64,000 nt of DNA, from the NCBI GenBank assembly GCA_001898465.1, contig MKTX01000015.1, positions 186,001 through 250,000 of the forward strand, given 5' to 3'. The DNA is from Sphingobacteriales bacterium 39-19 (GTDB lineage: Bacteria > Bacteroidota > Bacteroidia > Chitinophagales > Chitinophagaceae). A program made the translations under genes and the position numbers. Of this stretch, positions 26,030 through 33,244 are shown piece after piece; the first letter of the stretch is position 1, and every line of letters starts with the position of its first letter. The notes beneath the pieces are model-generated. The model worked only from the letters and a program-made list of their open reading frames with translations, did no database searches and had not been told where the DNA came from.

Positions 26030-26063
26030 GTACAGCATCACAAGTAGGATGCTGTACGTTTTA
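26030..26063 (+). terminator. Terminator after the M1 peptidase
   Basis: GTACAGCATC (26030-26039) pairs perfectly with GATGCTGTAC (26048-26057) over 8 bases, then GTTTTAT. Confidence 0.85.
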
Positions 26064-26080
26064 TAAAAATATATTTTCAG

Positions 26081-26143
26081 CTTCAAACCTAAAACCTTCT
26101 GATCCATAGCAAGAAACTCTATTGATTCGGGATACGCAGCTTC
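26081..26143 (-). pseudogene. Degenerate partial copy of the neighbouring tRNA-Arg
   Basis: On the plus strand TTCAAACCTAAAACCTTCTG (26082-26101) is identical to the T-loop, variable-loop and anticodon-stem part of the tRNA at 26199-26275. Similarity continues, with substitutions, through ATACGCAGC near the 5' end. The 3' acceptor strand and CCA are missing, and the anticodon stem and D arm carry mismatches. It lies downstream of the tRNA's own terminator on the same strand. It is not expected to fold or function. Confidence 0.75.
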
Positions 26144-26156
26144 AATTTCTTAACAT

Positions 26157-26189
26157 AAAAAAGAGATTACTTTTTTACAGGTAATCTCT
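26157..26189 (-). terminator. Terminator of the tRNA-Arg transcript
   Basis: On the minus strand AGAGATTAC pairs with GTAATCTCT (plus-strand arms 26162-26170 and 26181-26189) and is followed by T residues. It sits 10 bases after the tRNA 3' end. Confidence 0.85.
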
Positions 26190-26198
26190 ACAATGAAG

Positions 26199-26275
26199 TG
26201 GTGACCGCGTTAGGATTCAAACCTAAAACCTTCTGATCCGTAGTCAGATGCTCTATTCAGTTGAGCTACGCAGCC
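26199..26275 (-). tRNA. tRNA-Arg (anticodon ACG)
   Basis: The minus strand gives a complete 77-base cloverleaf. The acceptor GGCTGCG pairs with CGCGGTC (two G-T pairs). The D arm is GCTC/GAGC and the anticodon stem TCTGA/TCAGA, with loop CTACGGA and hence anticodon ACG. The T arm is TTAGG-TTTGAAT-CCTAA, with discriminator A and an encoded CCA. ACG becomes ICG after deamination and reads CGU, CGC and CGA. Confidence 0.95.
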
Positions 26276-26321
26276 AATTTATATTTGGGGTGCAAATATA
26301 CAGATATTCTCGTTTACCGCA

Positions 26322-27434
26322 TCAAAGGCCGGCTAAAAAATTAGCTTGTATTAAATCTACTACGGCGGGTAAACTTCCGGTTTCTTCATACACTTTTAAT
26401 TGCCTGTCAGCACCCGTTCCTTCTTCCAGCATTTTATGTACATGGCTTATGGCATGCTGGCTACCCAGGTGAGGAACCACATCACTTATAAAGTCTAATA
26501 ATTCATATATGAGTACTCTTGTATTTACTTCGGATTCTTTTCCAAAATCAATCATACTTCCTTCAATACCATACCTGCTGGCACGCCATTTATTTTCATT
26601 TATCAATGCCCTGGGGTAAATAATAAAATTCAGGTTTTGGCTTCTTAACTTATATAATTTTGCACAAATGGCCTGGAAGAGCGCTGCAATGGTAATGGTT
26701 TCCTGTACCGTCATGGGGATATCACATACCCTAAACTCTACTGTATTAAAAAAGGGGTGCACCCTTAGGTCCCACCATATTTTTTTTGCATTATCTATGC
26801 AATTGGTTTTTACCAGCAGTTTTATATAATTATCATAAGCTTCTATACTTTCAAAATAATCGGGTATGCCCGTACGGGGAAATTTATCGAACACTTTGGT
26901 ACGAAAACTTTTATACCCGGTTTTTCTTCCTTCCCAAAAAGGGGAATTGGTACTGAGGGCAAAAACATGCGGTAAAAAGTAACGGGCAGAATTGGCTATA
27001 TGAATGGCCATTTCCCGGGTTTCCATACCTACATGCACATGCAGCCCAAAAATAAGGTTACTCCGGGCCGCTTCCTGTAGCTCATTTACAATTTCATTGT
27101 AACGGGCATGTTCTGTTATTAATTGGCTTTCCCAGTGGCTAAAGGGATGCGTACCACTGGCACCAATACTTAAATCCAGGTCGCCGGCAATCGTACTAAT
27201 GGTTTTACGAAGTGTGCTTACATCCATAAAGGCTTCATCAATATCGGCACATATATCCGTACCTACTTCTACAACTGCCTGGTGCATTTCGGCCTTCACT
27301 TTATCTTTAATTACTTTTTGGCCTTCCTGCACAATTTTTTGATCATGACTTTTTAATTCCCTGGTAAAAGGGTCTATTACCATGTACTCTTCTTCTACAC
27401 CAATGGTAAAATGTTTATATGAAATACCCGCCAT
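26322..27434 (-). CDS. YbdK-type carboxylate-amine ligase (glutamate-cysteine ligase family 2)
   Basis: The 370-residue protein begins FTIGVEEEYMVIDP, the ATP/metal-binding signature of the GCS2/YbdK family. EVGTDIC, GASGTHPFSHW, FGLHVHVGM (about 148-156), ALSTNSPFWEGRKTGYKSFR and TVEFRVCDIPMTV follow in family order. Relatives form amide bonds between a carboxylate and an amine using ATP. YbdK itself has only weak glutamate-cysteine ligase activity, so the true substrate here is open. It lies 111 bases downstream of an ATP-grasp gene on the same strand, with an esterase diverging from that gene. Confidence 0.9.
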   Translation of the reverse strand: MAGISYKHFTIGVEEEYMVIDPFTRELKSHDQKIVQEGQKVIKDKVKAEMHQAVVEVGTDICADIDEAFMDVSTLRKTISTIAGDLDLSIGASGTHPFSHWESQLITEHARYNEIVNELQEAARSNLIFGLHVHVGMETREMAIHIANSARYFLPHVFALSTNSPFWEGRKTGYKSFRTKVFDKFPRTGIPDYFESIEAYDNYIKLLVKTNCIDNAKKIWWDLRVHPFFNTVEFRVCDIPMTVQETITIAALFQAICAKLYKLRSQNLNFIIYPRALINENKWRASRYGIEGSMIDFGKESEVNTRVLIYELLDFISDVVPHLGSQHAISHVHKMLEEGTGADRQLKVYEETGSLPAVVDLIQANFLAGL

Positions 27435-27545
27435 AAGGTTGATTTTGCGATGAGCAATTATATAGGGAAGAATAAAAATGAAAGGAATGAAGGCCGAAAA
27501 TCCCTTTTTCGTTTTCCATTTCAGTCAAATGATACCATTCCCGGT

Positions 27546-28499
27546 TTAATATAGTTTTTGTTTGTTACTACTTCTTTTAATGTACTCACCCCAGGTAAGA
27601 TTATCAGCTCCTTCAATATGAGCTTGTGCTTTTTCAATGGCATAAGTAGCTGCTGTTTCTACTACCCAATCAAAATTTTCTTGTCCTACGCTGTTTACAT
27701 CTGCATCGGGTGCCGGGTTACAAAAGTCAATGGCATAGGGTACGCCATCTCTTATGGCAAGTTCTACCGTATTAAAATCATACCCCAGGTAGCGGCATAT
27801 ACGCAGTACAATATCTTCCATTAATTTAAACCTTTCAGCAGAGGGTTTAAAGTCGGCTACATATCTCAGGTGATGTGGGTTGCGTGGTTCATAAGGCATA
27901 ATGCGCACATATTTACCGCCAATACAATAGCACCGGTAATACTCATCAAACTTAATTTCTTCCTGCAACATCATTACCAATTGTTCTGTTTCAGCATGTT
28001 TTTCAAAAAACTCATCCATACTGTTGAGTTGATAAACACTCTTCCAACCCCCGCCGGCAAAGGGTTTCATGTAAGCCGGAAAACCAATGTATTTAAAAAT
28101 ACCATCCCAGTCTAAGGGGTATTCAAGATTACTGAAAGAATCTGCAGAAGTATCGGCAGGTAAATCTCTTGAGGGGAAGATCACCGTTTTAGGTACAGGA
28201 ACCTCAATTTTTGTGGCCAGGCAATTATTAAAAAATTTTTCATCGGCGCTCCACCAAAATGGATTATTGATAACCGCCGTACCACAGAGAGCTGCATTTT
28301 TTAAATAGGCCCTGTAAAAGGGGACGTCCTGCGAAATGCGGTCAAATATCACGGCATATTCAGTAGGGCTGCCTTGCATAACCTTGTCAATTTTTACAGG
28401 TTCGGCAATGATGCCATCTACATTTTTGCTGTTTACACGTTGTACAAATGCTTCGGGGAAACTTCTTTCTTTGCCGAATAAAATTCCAATTTTCTTCAT
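27546..28499 (-). CDS. ATP-grasp family ligase-like protein
   Basis: The 317-residue protein has an N-terminal pre-ATP-grasp Rossmann-like part (MKKIGILFGKERSFPEAF). Then come Lys145 in AYMKPFAGGG, the Gly-rich loop GGGWK (149-153), the hinge MLQEEI, Glu246 in NTVELAIRDG, and IDFCNPAPDAD (257-267) in the position of the metal-binding ExN motif. It therefore probably makes a carboxylate-amine or carboxylate-thiol bond via an acyl phosphate. It belongs to an uncharacterised group I cannot name. The pairing with a YbdK-type ligase suggests sequential amide formation on one small molecule or peptide. Confidence 0.82.
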   Translation of the reverse strand: MKKIGILFGKERSFPEAFVQRVNSKNVDGIIAEPVKIDKVMQGSPTEYAVIFDRISQDVPFYRAYLKNAALCGTAVINNPFWWSADEKFFNNCLATKIEVPVPKTVIFPSRDLPADTSADSFSNLEYPLDWDGIFKYIGFPAYMKPFAGGGWKSVYQLNSMDEFFEKHAETEQLVMMLQEEIKFDEYYRCYCIGGKYVRIMPYEPRNPHHLRYVADFKPSAERFKLMEDIVLRICRYLGYDFNTVELAIRDGVPYAIDFCNPAPDADVNSVGQENFDWVVETAATYAIEKAQAHIEGADNLTWGEYIKRSSNKQKLY

Positions 28500-28678
28500 G
28501 AGTCAATTTTTAATAATGTGCTTTGTAAAGGCGTTATTTTTATTATACGATCTGTCTATTGGTGAGGTTAGCCATTTTTTAGATTCAATCGTTACCAATA
28601 ATGCCCTTTTCTATTATCCTCTTCAAATATATTTTTTACCTGCCAATAAAACAAAATTGATTTATTGCTTTAAAGAAT

Positions 28679-28707
28679 TTGTTTTATTCTGCATTTTCTT
28701 ACTTTTG
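28679..28707 (+). promoter_or_regulatory. Promoter directly before the esterase start codon
   Basis: TTG (28679-28681), 18 bases, then TACTTTTG (28700-28707): both elements match the Bacteroidota consensus. The ATG of the next gene is at 28713, only five bases after the -7 element, so the transcript would start at or very near the start codon. Confidence 0.65.
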
Positions 28708-28712
28708 GGACT

Positions 28713-29540
28713 ATGCCGGTTAAGAAAGTGGCCCTTATAGAAGAGAAGCACCATGTTTTGTCATCCATATTTTTGGAAAGAGATGTAAAAATTGATTGTT
28801 ACTTCCCCATGGGGATGGCAAGTTTTGAAGATATAAGCTTACTATTGATCAATGATGGGCAGGATCTTCCCAAAATGCCTTTTACAGGAATATTGGAAGA
28901 TTTATATGAAAAAAAAGAGATTCTCCCCCTATTTTGTGTAGGTATTCATTGTGCGACAGACAGGAAAAATGAATATGGCACGGCTAAAATTCAAGATTAT
29001 AAAGGCCGGGGTGCAAGAGCCTATTTATATAATGCTTTCGTAATGCTCGAACTCCTGCCTTTTATCCGGCTTACTTATACGATTCATTCATTCAGTGAGA
29101 AATCATTTGCGGGCTTTTCTCTGGGAGGTTTATGTGCACTGGACATTGTATGGAACCATAGCCGGGAATTTACTAAAGTGGGCGTATTTAGTGGCTCCTT
29201 ATGGTGGCGGGACAAAGCGCATGACGACCCGGATTTTGATGAAGATAAAAACAGGATTATGCAAAGGCAGGTAAGAGAAGGCCAATTATCGCCCTGGCTT
29301 CATTTTTTCTTTGAAGTGGGAACCCTTGATGAAAAAGAAGACCGCAATAATAATGGAATTATAGATTCTATTGATGATACCCAGGCACTCATAAAAGAAC
29401 TTATTAAAAAAGGCTACCCCGAAACTTGTATTGAATACCTGGAACTGAAAGATGGACACCACGATGTGGAAACCTGGGGCCGGGCATTTCCCACATTCTT
29501 AAAATGGGGTTGGGGCTATAACGATGAGCTTACTGATTAA
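28713..29540 (+). CDS. Putative esterase (enterochelin esterase/esterase D type)
   Basis: The alpha/beta-hydrolase has its nucleophile elbow GFSLGG at Ser136, acid Asp206 (GTLDE) and His249 or His250 (DGHHD). SGSLWW just after the nucleophile and the overall layout fit PF00756-type esterases. There is no signal peptide, so it is cytoplasmic. An insertion at 210-221, DRNNNGIIDSID, matches an EF-hand calcium loop. It diverges from the ATP-grasp/YbdK pair across 213 bases and may hydrolyse or transfer an ester or amide on their product; that role is inferred only from position. It ends 6 bases before the convergent trmH stop. Confidence 0.85.
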   Translation: MPVKKVALIEEKHHVLSSIFLERDVKIDCYFPMGMASFEDISLLLINDGQDLPKMPFTGILEDLYEKKEILPLFCVGIHCATDRKNEYGTAKIQDYKGRGARAYLYNAFVMLELLPFIRLTYTIHSFSEKSFAGFSLGGLCALDIVWNHSREFTKVGVFSGSLWWRDKAHDDPDFDEDKNRIMQRQVREGQLSPWLHFFFEVGTLDEKEDRNNNGIIDSIDDTQALIKELIKKGYPETCIEYLELKDGHHDVETWGRAFPTFLKWGWGYNDELTD

Positions 29541-29546
29541 TATAGC

Positions 29547-30293
29547 TTATGCATGTACCAGGTGATGCAAAATGATGCCGGTAGCTACCGCCGCATTTAA
29601 CGATTCGGCCTGTCCAATCCTGGAAATGGTGATTTTCTCATCGCACAAGGCAATCAAATCTTCCTTTATACCCTTTGCTTCGTTGCCAATTACAATAAAA
29701 CCTTCTTTTACAGATGTACATTTTTGTAACGGCGTACCCGCTAATACCGTTGCATATTTTTTTATTTTTTGCATAGCCAGGAATGCTGCCAGGTCGCAAT
29801 ATATTACATTTACACGCCCCAGGCTGGCCATACTGCTTTGTACTACTTTTGGATTGTACAATTCAGTAGTGTGTAAAGAACATATGATGTTTTGGATCCC
29901 AAACCAATCTGCAATTCTTATGATTGTTCCTAAATTGCCGGGATCCTGAATTTCATCTAATACCAATGAAATTTTATTTTTAAAATCCGGTGAAGGATCG
30001 GCTTGCTTTTGCTTAAATATGGCCAGTACCTGGTTTGGCGTTGATTGGCCGGAAATTTTTTCTAATTCAAAATCTTCCACTTCAAAAATCCGGGACCCGT
30101 AAATTTCAACCATACCTGCCGGTAACAATTGTATCCATTGGGGTAATGCATATATTTCCTGGCAGGTAAATAAACCTCCTTTTAACAACTCGGTTACTAA
30201 CTTTGGCCCTTCAGCAATAAAACATTGATATGAATCCCTTAATTTTTTCTGCTGTAAACTTTGAATATATTTAACTGTATTTTTGCTCAACAT
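29547..30293 (-). CDS. TrmH/SpoU family RNA 2'-O-methyltransferase
   Basis: The 248-residue protein has an N-terminal substrate-binding part (FIAEGPKLVTELL) and the SPOUT knot motifs: DPGNLGTIIRIADWF (motif 1), IVIGNEAKGI (motif 2) and SLNAAVATGIILHHL (motif 3). It uses S-adenosylmethionine to methylate ribose in rRNA or tRNA; the target is not readable. The longest frame starts at 30395, but MLSKNTVKYIQSLQQKKLRD at 30293 is the natural family start, and the extra 34 residues would lie inside the divergent tamL gene. Confidence 0.9.
   Translation of the reverse strand: MLSKNTVKYIQSLQQKKLRDSYQCFIAEGPKLVTELLKGGLFTCQEIYALPQWIQLLPAGMVEIYGSRIFEVEDFELEKISGQSTPNQVLAIFKQKQADPSPDFKNKISLVLDEIQDPGNLGTIIRIADWFGIQNIICSLHTTELYNPKVVQSSMASLGRVNVIYCDLAAFLAMQKIKKYATVLAGTPLQKCTSVKEGFIVIGNEAKGIKEDLIALCDEKITISRIGQAESLNAAVATGIILHHLVHA
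30278..30285 (+). promoter_or_regulatory. Candidate -7 element of tamL inside trmH
   Basis: TATTTTTG fits TAnnTTTG exactly and lies 21 bases before the ATG at 30307. It falls within the first codons of trmH on the other strand. A TTG at 30261-30263 is only 14 bases upstream, shorter than usual. Confidence 0.45.
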
Positions 30294-30306
30294 CCCAAAA
30301 AAATTT

Positions 30307-32730
30307 ATGTTGTTATCGGTGGATTTTTCATTTAAAATATTTTCCAAATTAAACTTTTTTTTTGGGCTTCTGTTATGGTTGAGTTCCTGTACCATAATTA
30401 AAAATGCGCCCAGGGATAAGCCCTACCTAATAAAAAACAATATTAAAATAGAAGGCGGGCAGTTTTCAAAAATAGATAAAGAGGCGGTAGTAGAGCGCAT
30501 GCGTACTCAATTTGATGACAGTGCCGTAGTATTAACCAAATCGCCCCTGTTTTTTTTAGATATTATAAAAAGGCCACCTGCATTTGATACATCTGCTGTA
30601 AACCGGTCATTAAATAATATGCGGGCCTCCTTGTTTCACCTGGGGTTTTACCATCCGCAAACATCGTTTGATGCAGATACCACAGTAGTTTCCCGGGATA
30701 ATAAGAAAGTAAAAGTAGACTATCTTATCAATGTAGGCAAGCGTACGCTCATTGATACCGTAACGTATCGATTGCAACGGGAAGATTTACAGGAACTCAT
30801 TTTAAACAGCAGGTCGAAATCAGTTTTAAAAAAAGGAGATCCTATTACCAAAGCCGCTGTATTGGGCGAAATGGCCCGCATTGTAGATACCTTACGAAAT
30901 AATGGTTATTATAAATTCTCTTCAGCCGAGTTAAGGGTACAGGGAGATACCAGCATTGCCGCATTAACTACTATTAGTGATGATCCTTTTGAACAATTGC
31001 AATTGCTTGCAGAAGCCCAGGCACAAAAAGATTCTCCTTCTATTAAATTAGCAGTGGTATTGGTAAATCCTGAAGACAGTTCCAAACTGCTGCCATACCA
31101 CATTAATAATATTTACTTGTTGCCAGATTACAGGCCGGGGGATAAATTAGAAGATACCATTAATATAATTCAGCGAAAAACGGCTTCCGGTAATTTTATT
31201 TTACGCTATCACCAGCCCTTATACCGGGCGGGTGTGCTTATACGCCAAATAAGTTTTAGAAAGGGTGATATATTTCGCCAAAATGAATATTATAAAACCC
31301 TTAATAATATTTCTAAAACAGGATTGTGGCAAAACACCAATATACAGGTAATAGAATTACCCGATAGCAATGCAGTAGATTTAGTAGTAGAGCTTATACC
31401 GGTGAGTAAATTTGGTTTTGAAGCGGCATTGGAAGCTAGTTATTCATCAGGTAATAATTCTGCCAATGCCATTGCCGGGAGTTTATTCGGGCTTTCAGGG
31501 AACCTCTCTCTCACCAACCGGAATATTGCCCGGGAGGGCATTCGTATGATGCATAGCCTAAGGGCAGGGGTGGAGTTTAATAATAAATCGGGCAGCTATA
31601 GTTCGGGCCTTATTAATTCTACTGAATTTAGTTATACCAATAGCATTTCTATTCCCCGGGTACTCAATCCTTTTAAAAAAGATAAAAGACGGATATTAGC
31701 CGGTGAAACTTTTGTAAATACAACTTTTTCTTACGCTACCCGGTTTAATTTATTTAGCCTGCAATCGGTAAATATGAATACGGGTTTTACCTATCCTTTA
31801 AAAAATGGCGCCAAATTTACCTTCAGGCCTTTCTATGCCGAATTTAATTATCTCTTTAACCAATCGGATAGTTTCATCAGGATTAAAGATGCCAATCCTT
31901 TTTTGAGATATTCTTATAATACTGCTTTTGTATCGGGTATGGGTGCCAGCTATAGCCGCATTTTTAATAATCCTGTTCATTTAAAAAGTATTTTAAAAGA
32001 ACGCAGTATTAAATTAAATATTGAAGAATCGGGGCTTACCTGGGGCGCTTTACCCATCCTTAAAAAATATAAAAAACGATACATTAAAACAGATGCCGAA
32101 TATAAATACACGGTAAATTATAATAAAACTTCATGGGCTTTCAGGTTATTTGCCGGTGTGGGCATACCGCTGGCAAGGGATAGTACGCTCCCGTTTTTTA
32201 AACAATATTTTGGTGGCGGCAGCTCCAGTATGCGGGGATGGCCGGTGAGGGGGATTGGCCTGGGCGGCCGGCCCCTGAAACCTTTTGCACAAAATTTATT
32301 TAATGAACAAACGGGTGATGTGCAATTAGAAGGGAATGCAGAATACCGTTATTATATTACCCGGCTTATTCCCAATTTGCTTACCCTGCGGGGCGCTTTA
32401 TTTGTAGATGTAGGTAATGTTTGGAATTTTAATAAAACAATTTTACCCAATGGCGTGGTATCTGATACAGCACAATTTAAATTTCAAAATTTATACCAGC
32501 AGATAGGCTTAAGCGCAGGCACAGGTTTGCATTTTGATTTTAATTATGTAATTCTCCGGTTTGATTTTGGTTTCCGGTTTAAACGCCCGGAAATGAGTTA
32601 TATCCATAATGGATGGAAAGCGCCGGATATTGGGTTTAATGATTTCCTGCAAAAGCTATTCAACCGGAAATATAAAGAATGGCGTTATGAAAACTTCAAT
32701 TTCACCATCGGGATTAACTATGCATTTTAA
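30307..32730 (+). CDS. tamL: TamL: lipidated BamA/TamA-family outer membrane assembly protein
   Basis: The lipobox LWLSSC puts a lipidated cysteine at residue 28 of the form starting at 30307. About 350 residues of POTRA-like units follow (YLIKNNIKIEGGQFSKIDKE, RKGDIFRQNEYYKTLNNISK). The C-terminal 16-strand barrel carries the D15/Omp85 landmarks, including GGSSSMRGWPVRGIG (the VRGF/Y-like motif of loop 6), and ends FTIGINYAF. A lipidated TamA paralogue is characteristic of Bacteroidota; with TamB it is thought to help build or supply the outer membrane. tamB is not adjacent here. An in-frame TTG at 30283 is less likely as start. Confidence 0.88.
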   Translation: MLLSVDFSFKIFSKLNFFFGLLLWLSSCTIIKNAPRDKPYLIKNNIKIEGGQFSKIDKEAVVERMRTQFDDSAVVLTKSPLFFLDIIKRPPAFDTSAVNRSLNNMRASLFHLGFYHPQTSFDADTTVVSRDNKKVKVDYLINVGKRTLIDTVTYRLQREDLQELILNSRSKSVLKKGDPITKAAVLGEMARIVDTLRNNGYYKFSSAELRVQGDTSIAALTTISDDPFEQLQLLAEAQAQKDSPSIKLAVVLVNPEDSSKLLPYHINNIYLLPDYRPGDKLEDTINIIQRKTASGNFILRYHQPLYRAGVLIRQISFRKGDIFRQNEYYKTLNNISKTGLWQNTNIQVIELPDSNAVDLVVELIPVSKFGFEAALEASYSSGNNSANAIAGSLFGLSGNLSLTNRNIAREGIRMMHSLRAGVEFNNKSGSYSSGLINSTEFSYTNSISIPRVLNPFKKDKRRILAGETFVNTTFSYATRFNLFSLQSVNMNTGFTYPLKNGAKFTFRPFYAEFNYLFNQSDSFIRIKDANPFLRYSYNTAFVSGMGASYSRIFNNPVHLKSILKERSIKLNIEESGLTWGALPILKKYKKRYIKTDAEYKYTVNYNKTSWAFRLFAGVGIPLARDSTLPFFKQYFGGGSSSMRGWPVRGIGLGGRPLKPFAQNLFNEQTGDVQLEGNAEYRYYITRLIPNLLTLRGALFVDVGNVWNFNKTILPNGVVSDTAQFKFQNLYQQIGLSAGTGLHFDFNYVILRFDFGFRFKRPEMSYIHNGWKAPDIGFNDFLQKLFNRKYKEWRYENFNFTIGINYAF

Positions 32731-32740
32731 TTTGAAAAGA

Positions 32741-32769
32741 AAAAGGGCTTCTTTTTATAAAGCCCTTTT
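32741..32769. terminator. Bidirectional terminator between tamL and trxA
   Basis: AAAAGGGCTT (32741-32750) pairs with AAGCCCTTTT (32759-32768). T residues follow on both strands, which suits the convergent genes. Confidence 0.88.
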
Positions 32770-32797
32770 ACCCTATTTAAAATGAGAATGAAAATGG

Positions 32798-33115
32798 TTA
32801 TTTATGTGCTTCTATCTTTTTTACAAAATTAGCCTTGGGTTGTGCACCTACTAATTTATCAACTACCTCTCCATTTTTTATAAATAAAATAGCGGGTATA
32901 TTGGTAATACCATAGTTCATAGAAACCTGGGGGTTCTTATCCACATTGAGTTTTCCTACTTTTACTTTGCCTTCGTATTCTTTACTTAATTCTTCAATTA
33001 CAGGACCTATAGCCCTGCAGGGACCACACCATTCTGCCCAAAAATCTATAACGGTCAGTTTATCTGAATTGATTACTTCTGTTTGAAAGTTTGAATCGGT
33101 TAATTCTAAAGCCAT
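32798..33115 (-). CDS. trxA: Thioredoxin
   Basis: The 105-residue cytoplasmic thioredoxin has the active site WCGPC (Cys30, Cys33), the strand VIDFWAEWC and the cis-proline loop [15 protein letters not shown]. It reduces protein disulfides with thioredoxin reductase. It is transcribed alone from the promoter noted at 33161-33193. Confidence 0.97.
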   Translation of the reverse strand: MALELTDSNFQTEVINSDKLTVIDFWAEWCGPCRAIGPVIEELSKEYEGKVKVGKLNVDKNPQVSMNYGITNIPAILFIKNGEVVDKLVGAQPKANFVKKIEAHK

Positions 33116-33160
33116 AAGGTTTATAATTTATTTGTTTGTATATAGTTTAATTATCAATTG

Positions 33161-33193
33161 CAAATTTATGGCCATTTACCCGTAACGGTTCAA
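33161..33193 (-). promoter_or_regulatory. Candidate trxA promoter
   Basis: On the minus strand TTG (33191-33193), 22 bases, then TAAATTTG (33161-33168). The -7 element is a perfect TAnnTTTG, and the leader would be about 40 bases. Confidence 0.55.
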
Positions 33194-33244
33194 TTGACAT
33201 ATCCACAATCCCCGGAATAAGTTTTTTTACTGTTAAAAAGTCAG

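Noticed and set aside
26081..26143. Second functional tRNA gene
   Set aside because: It lacks the 3' acceptor strand and has mismatched anticodon and D stems, so no cloverleaf can form.
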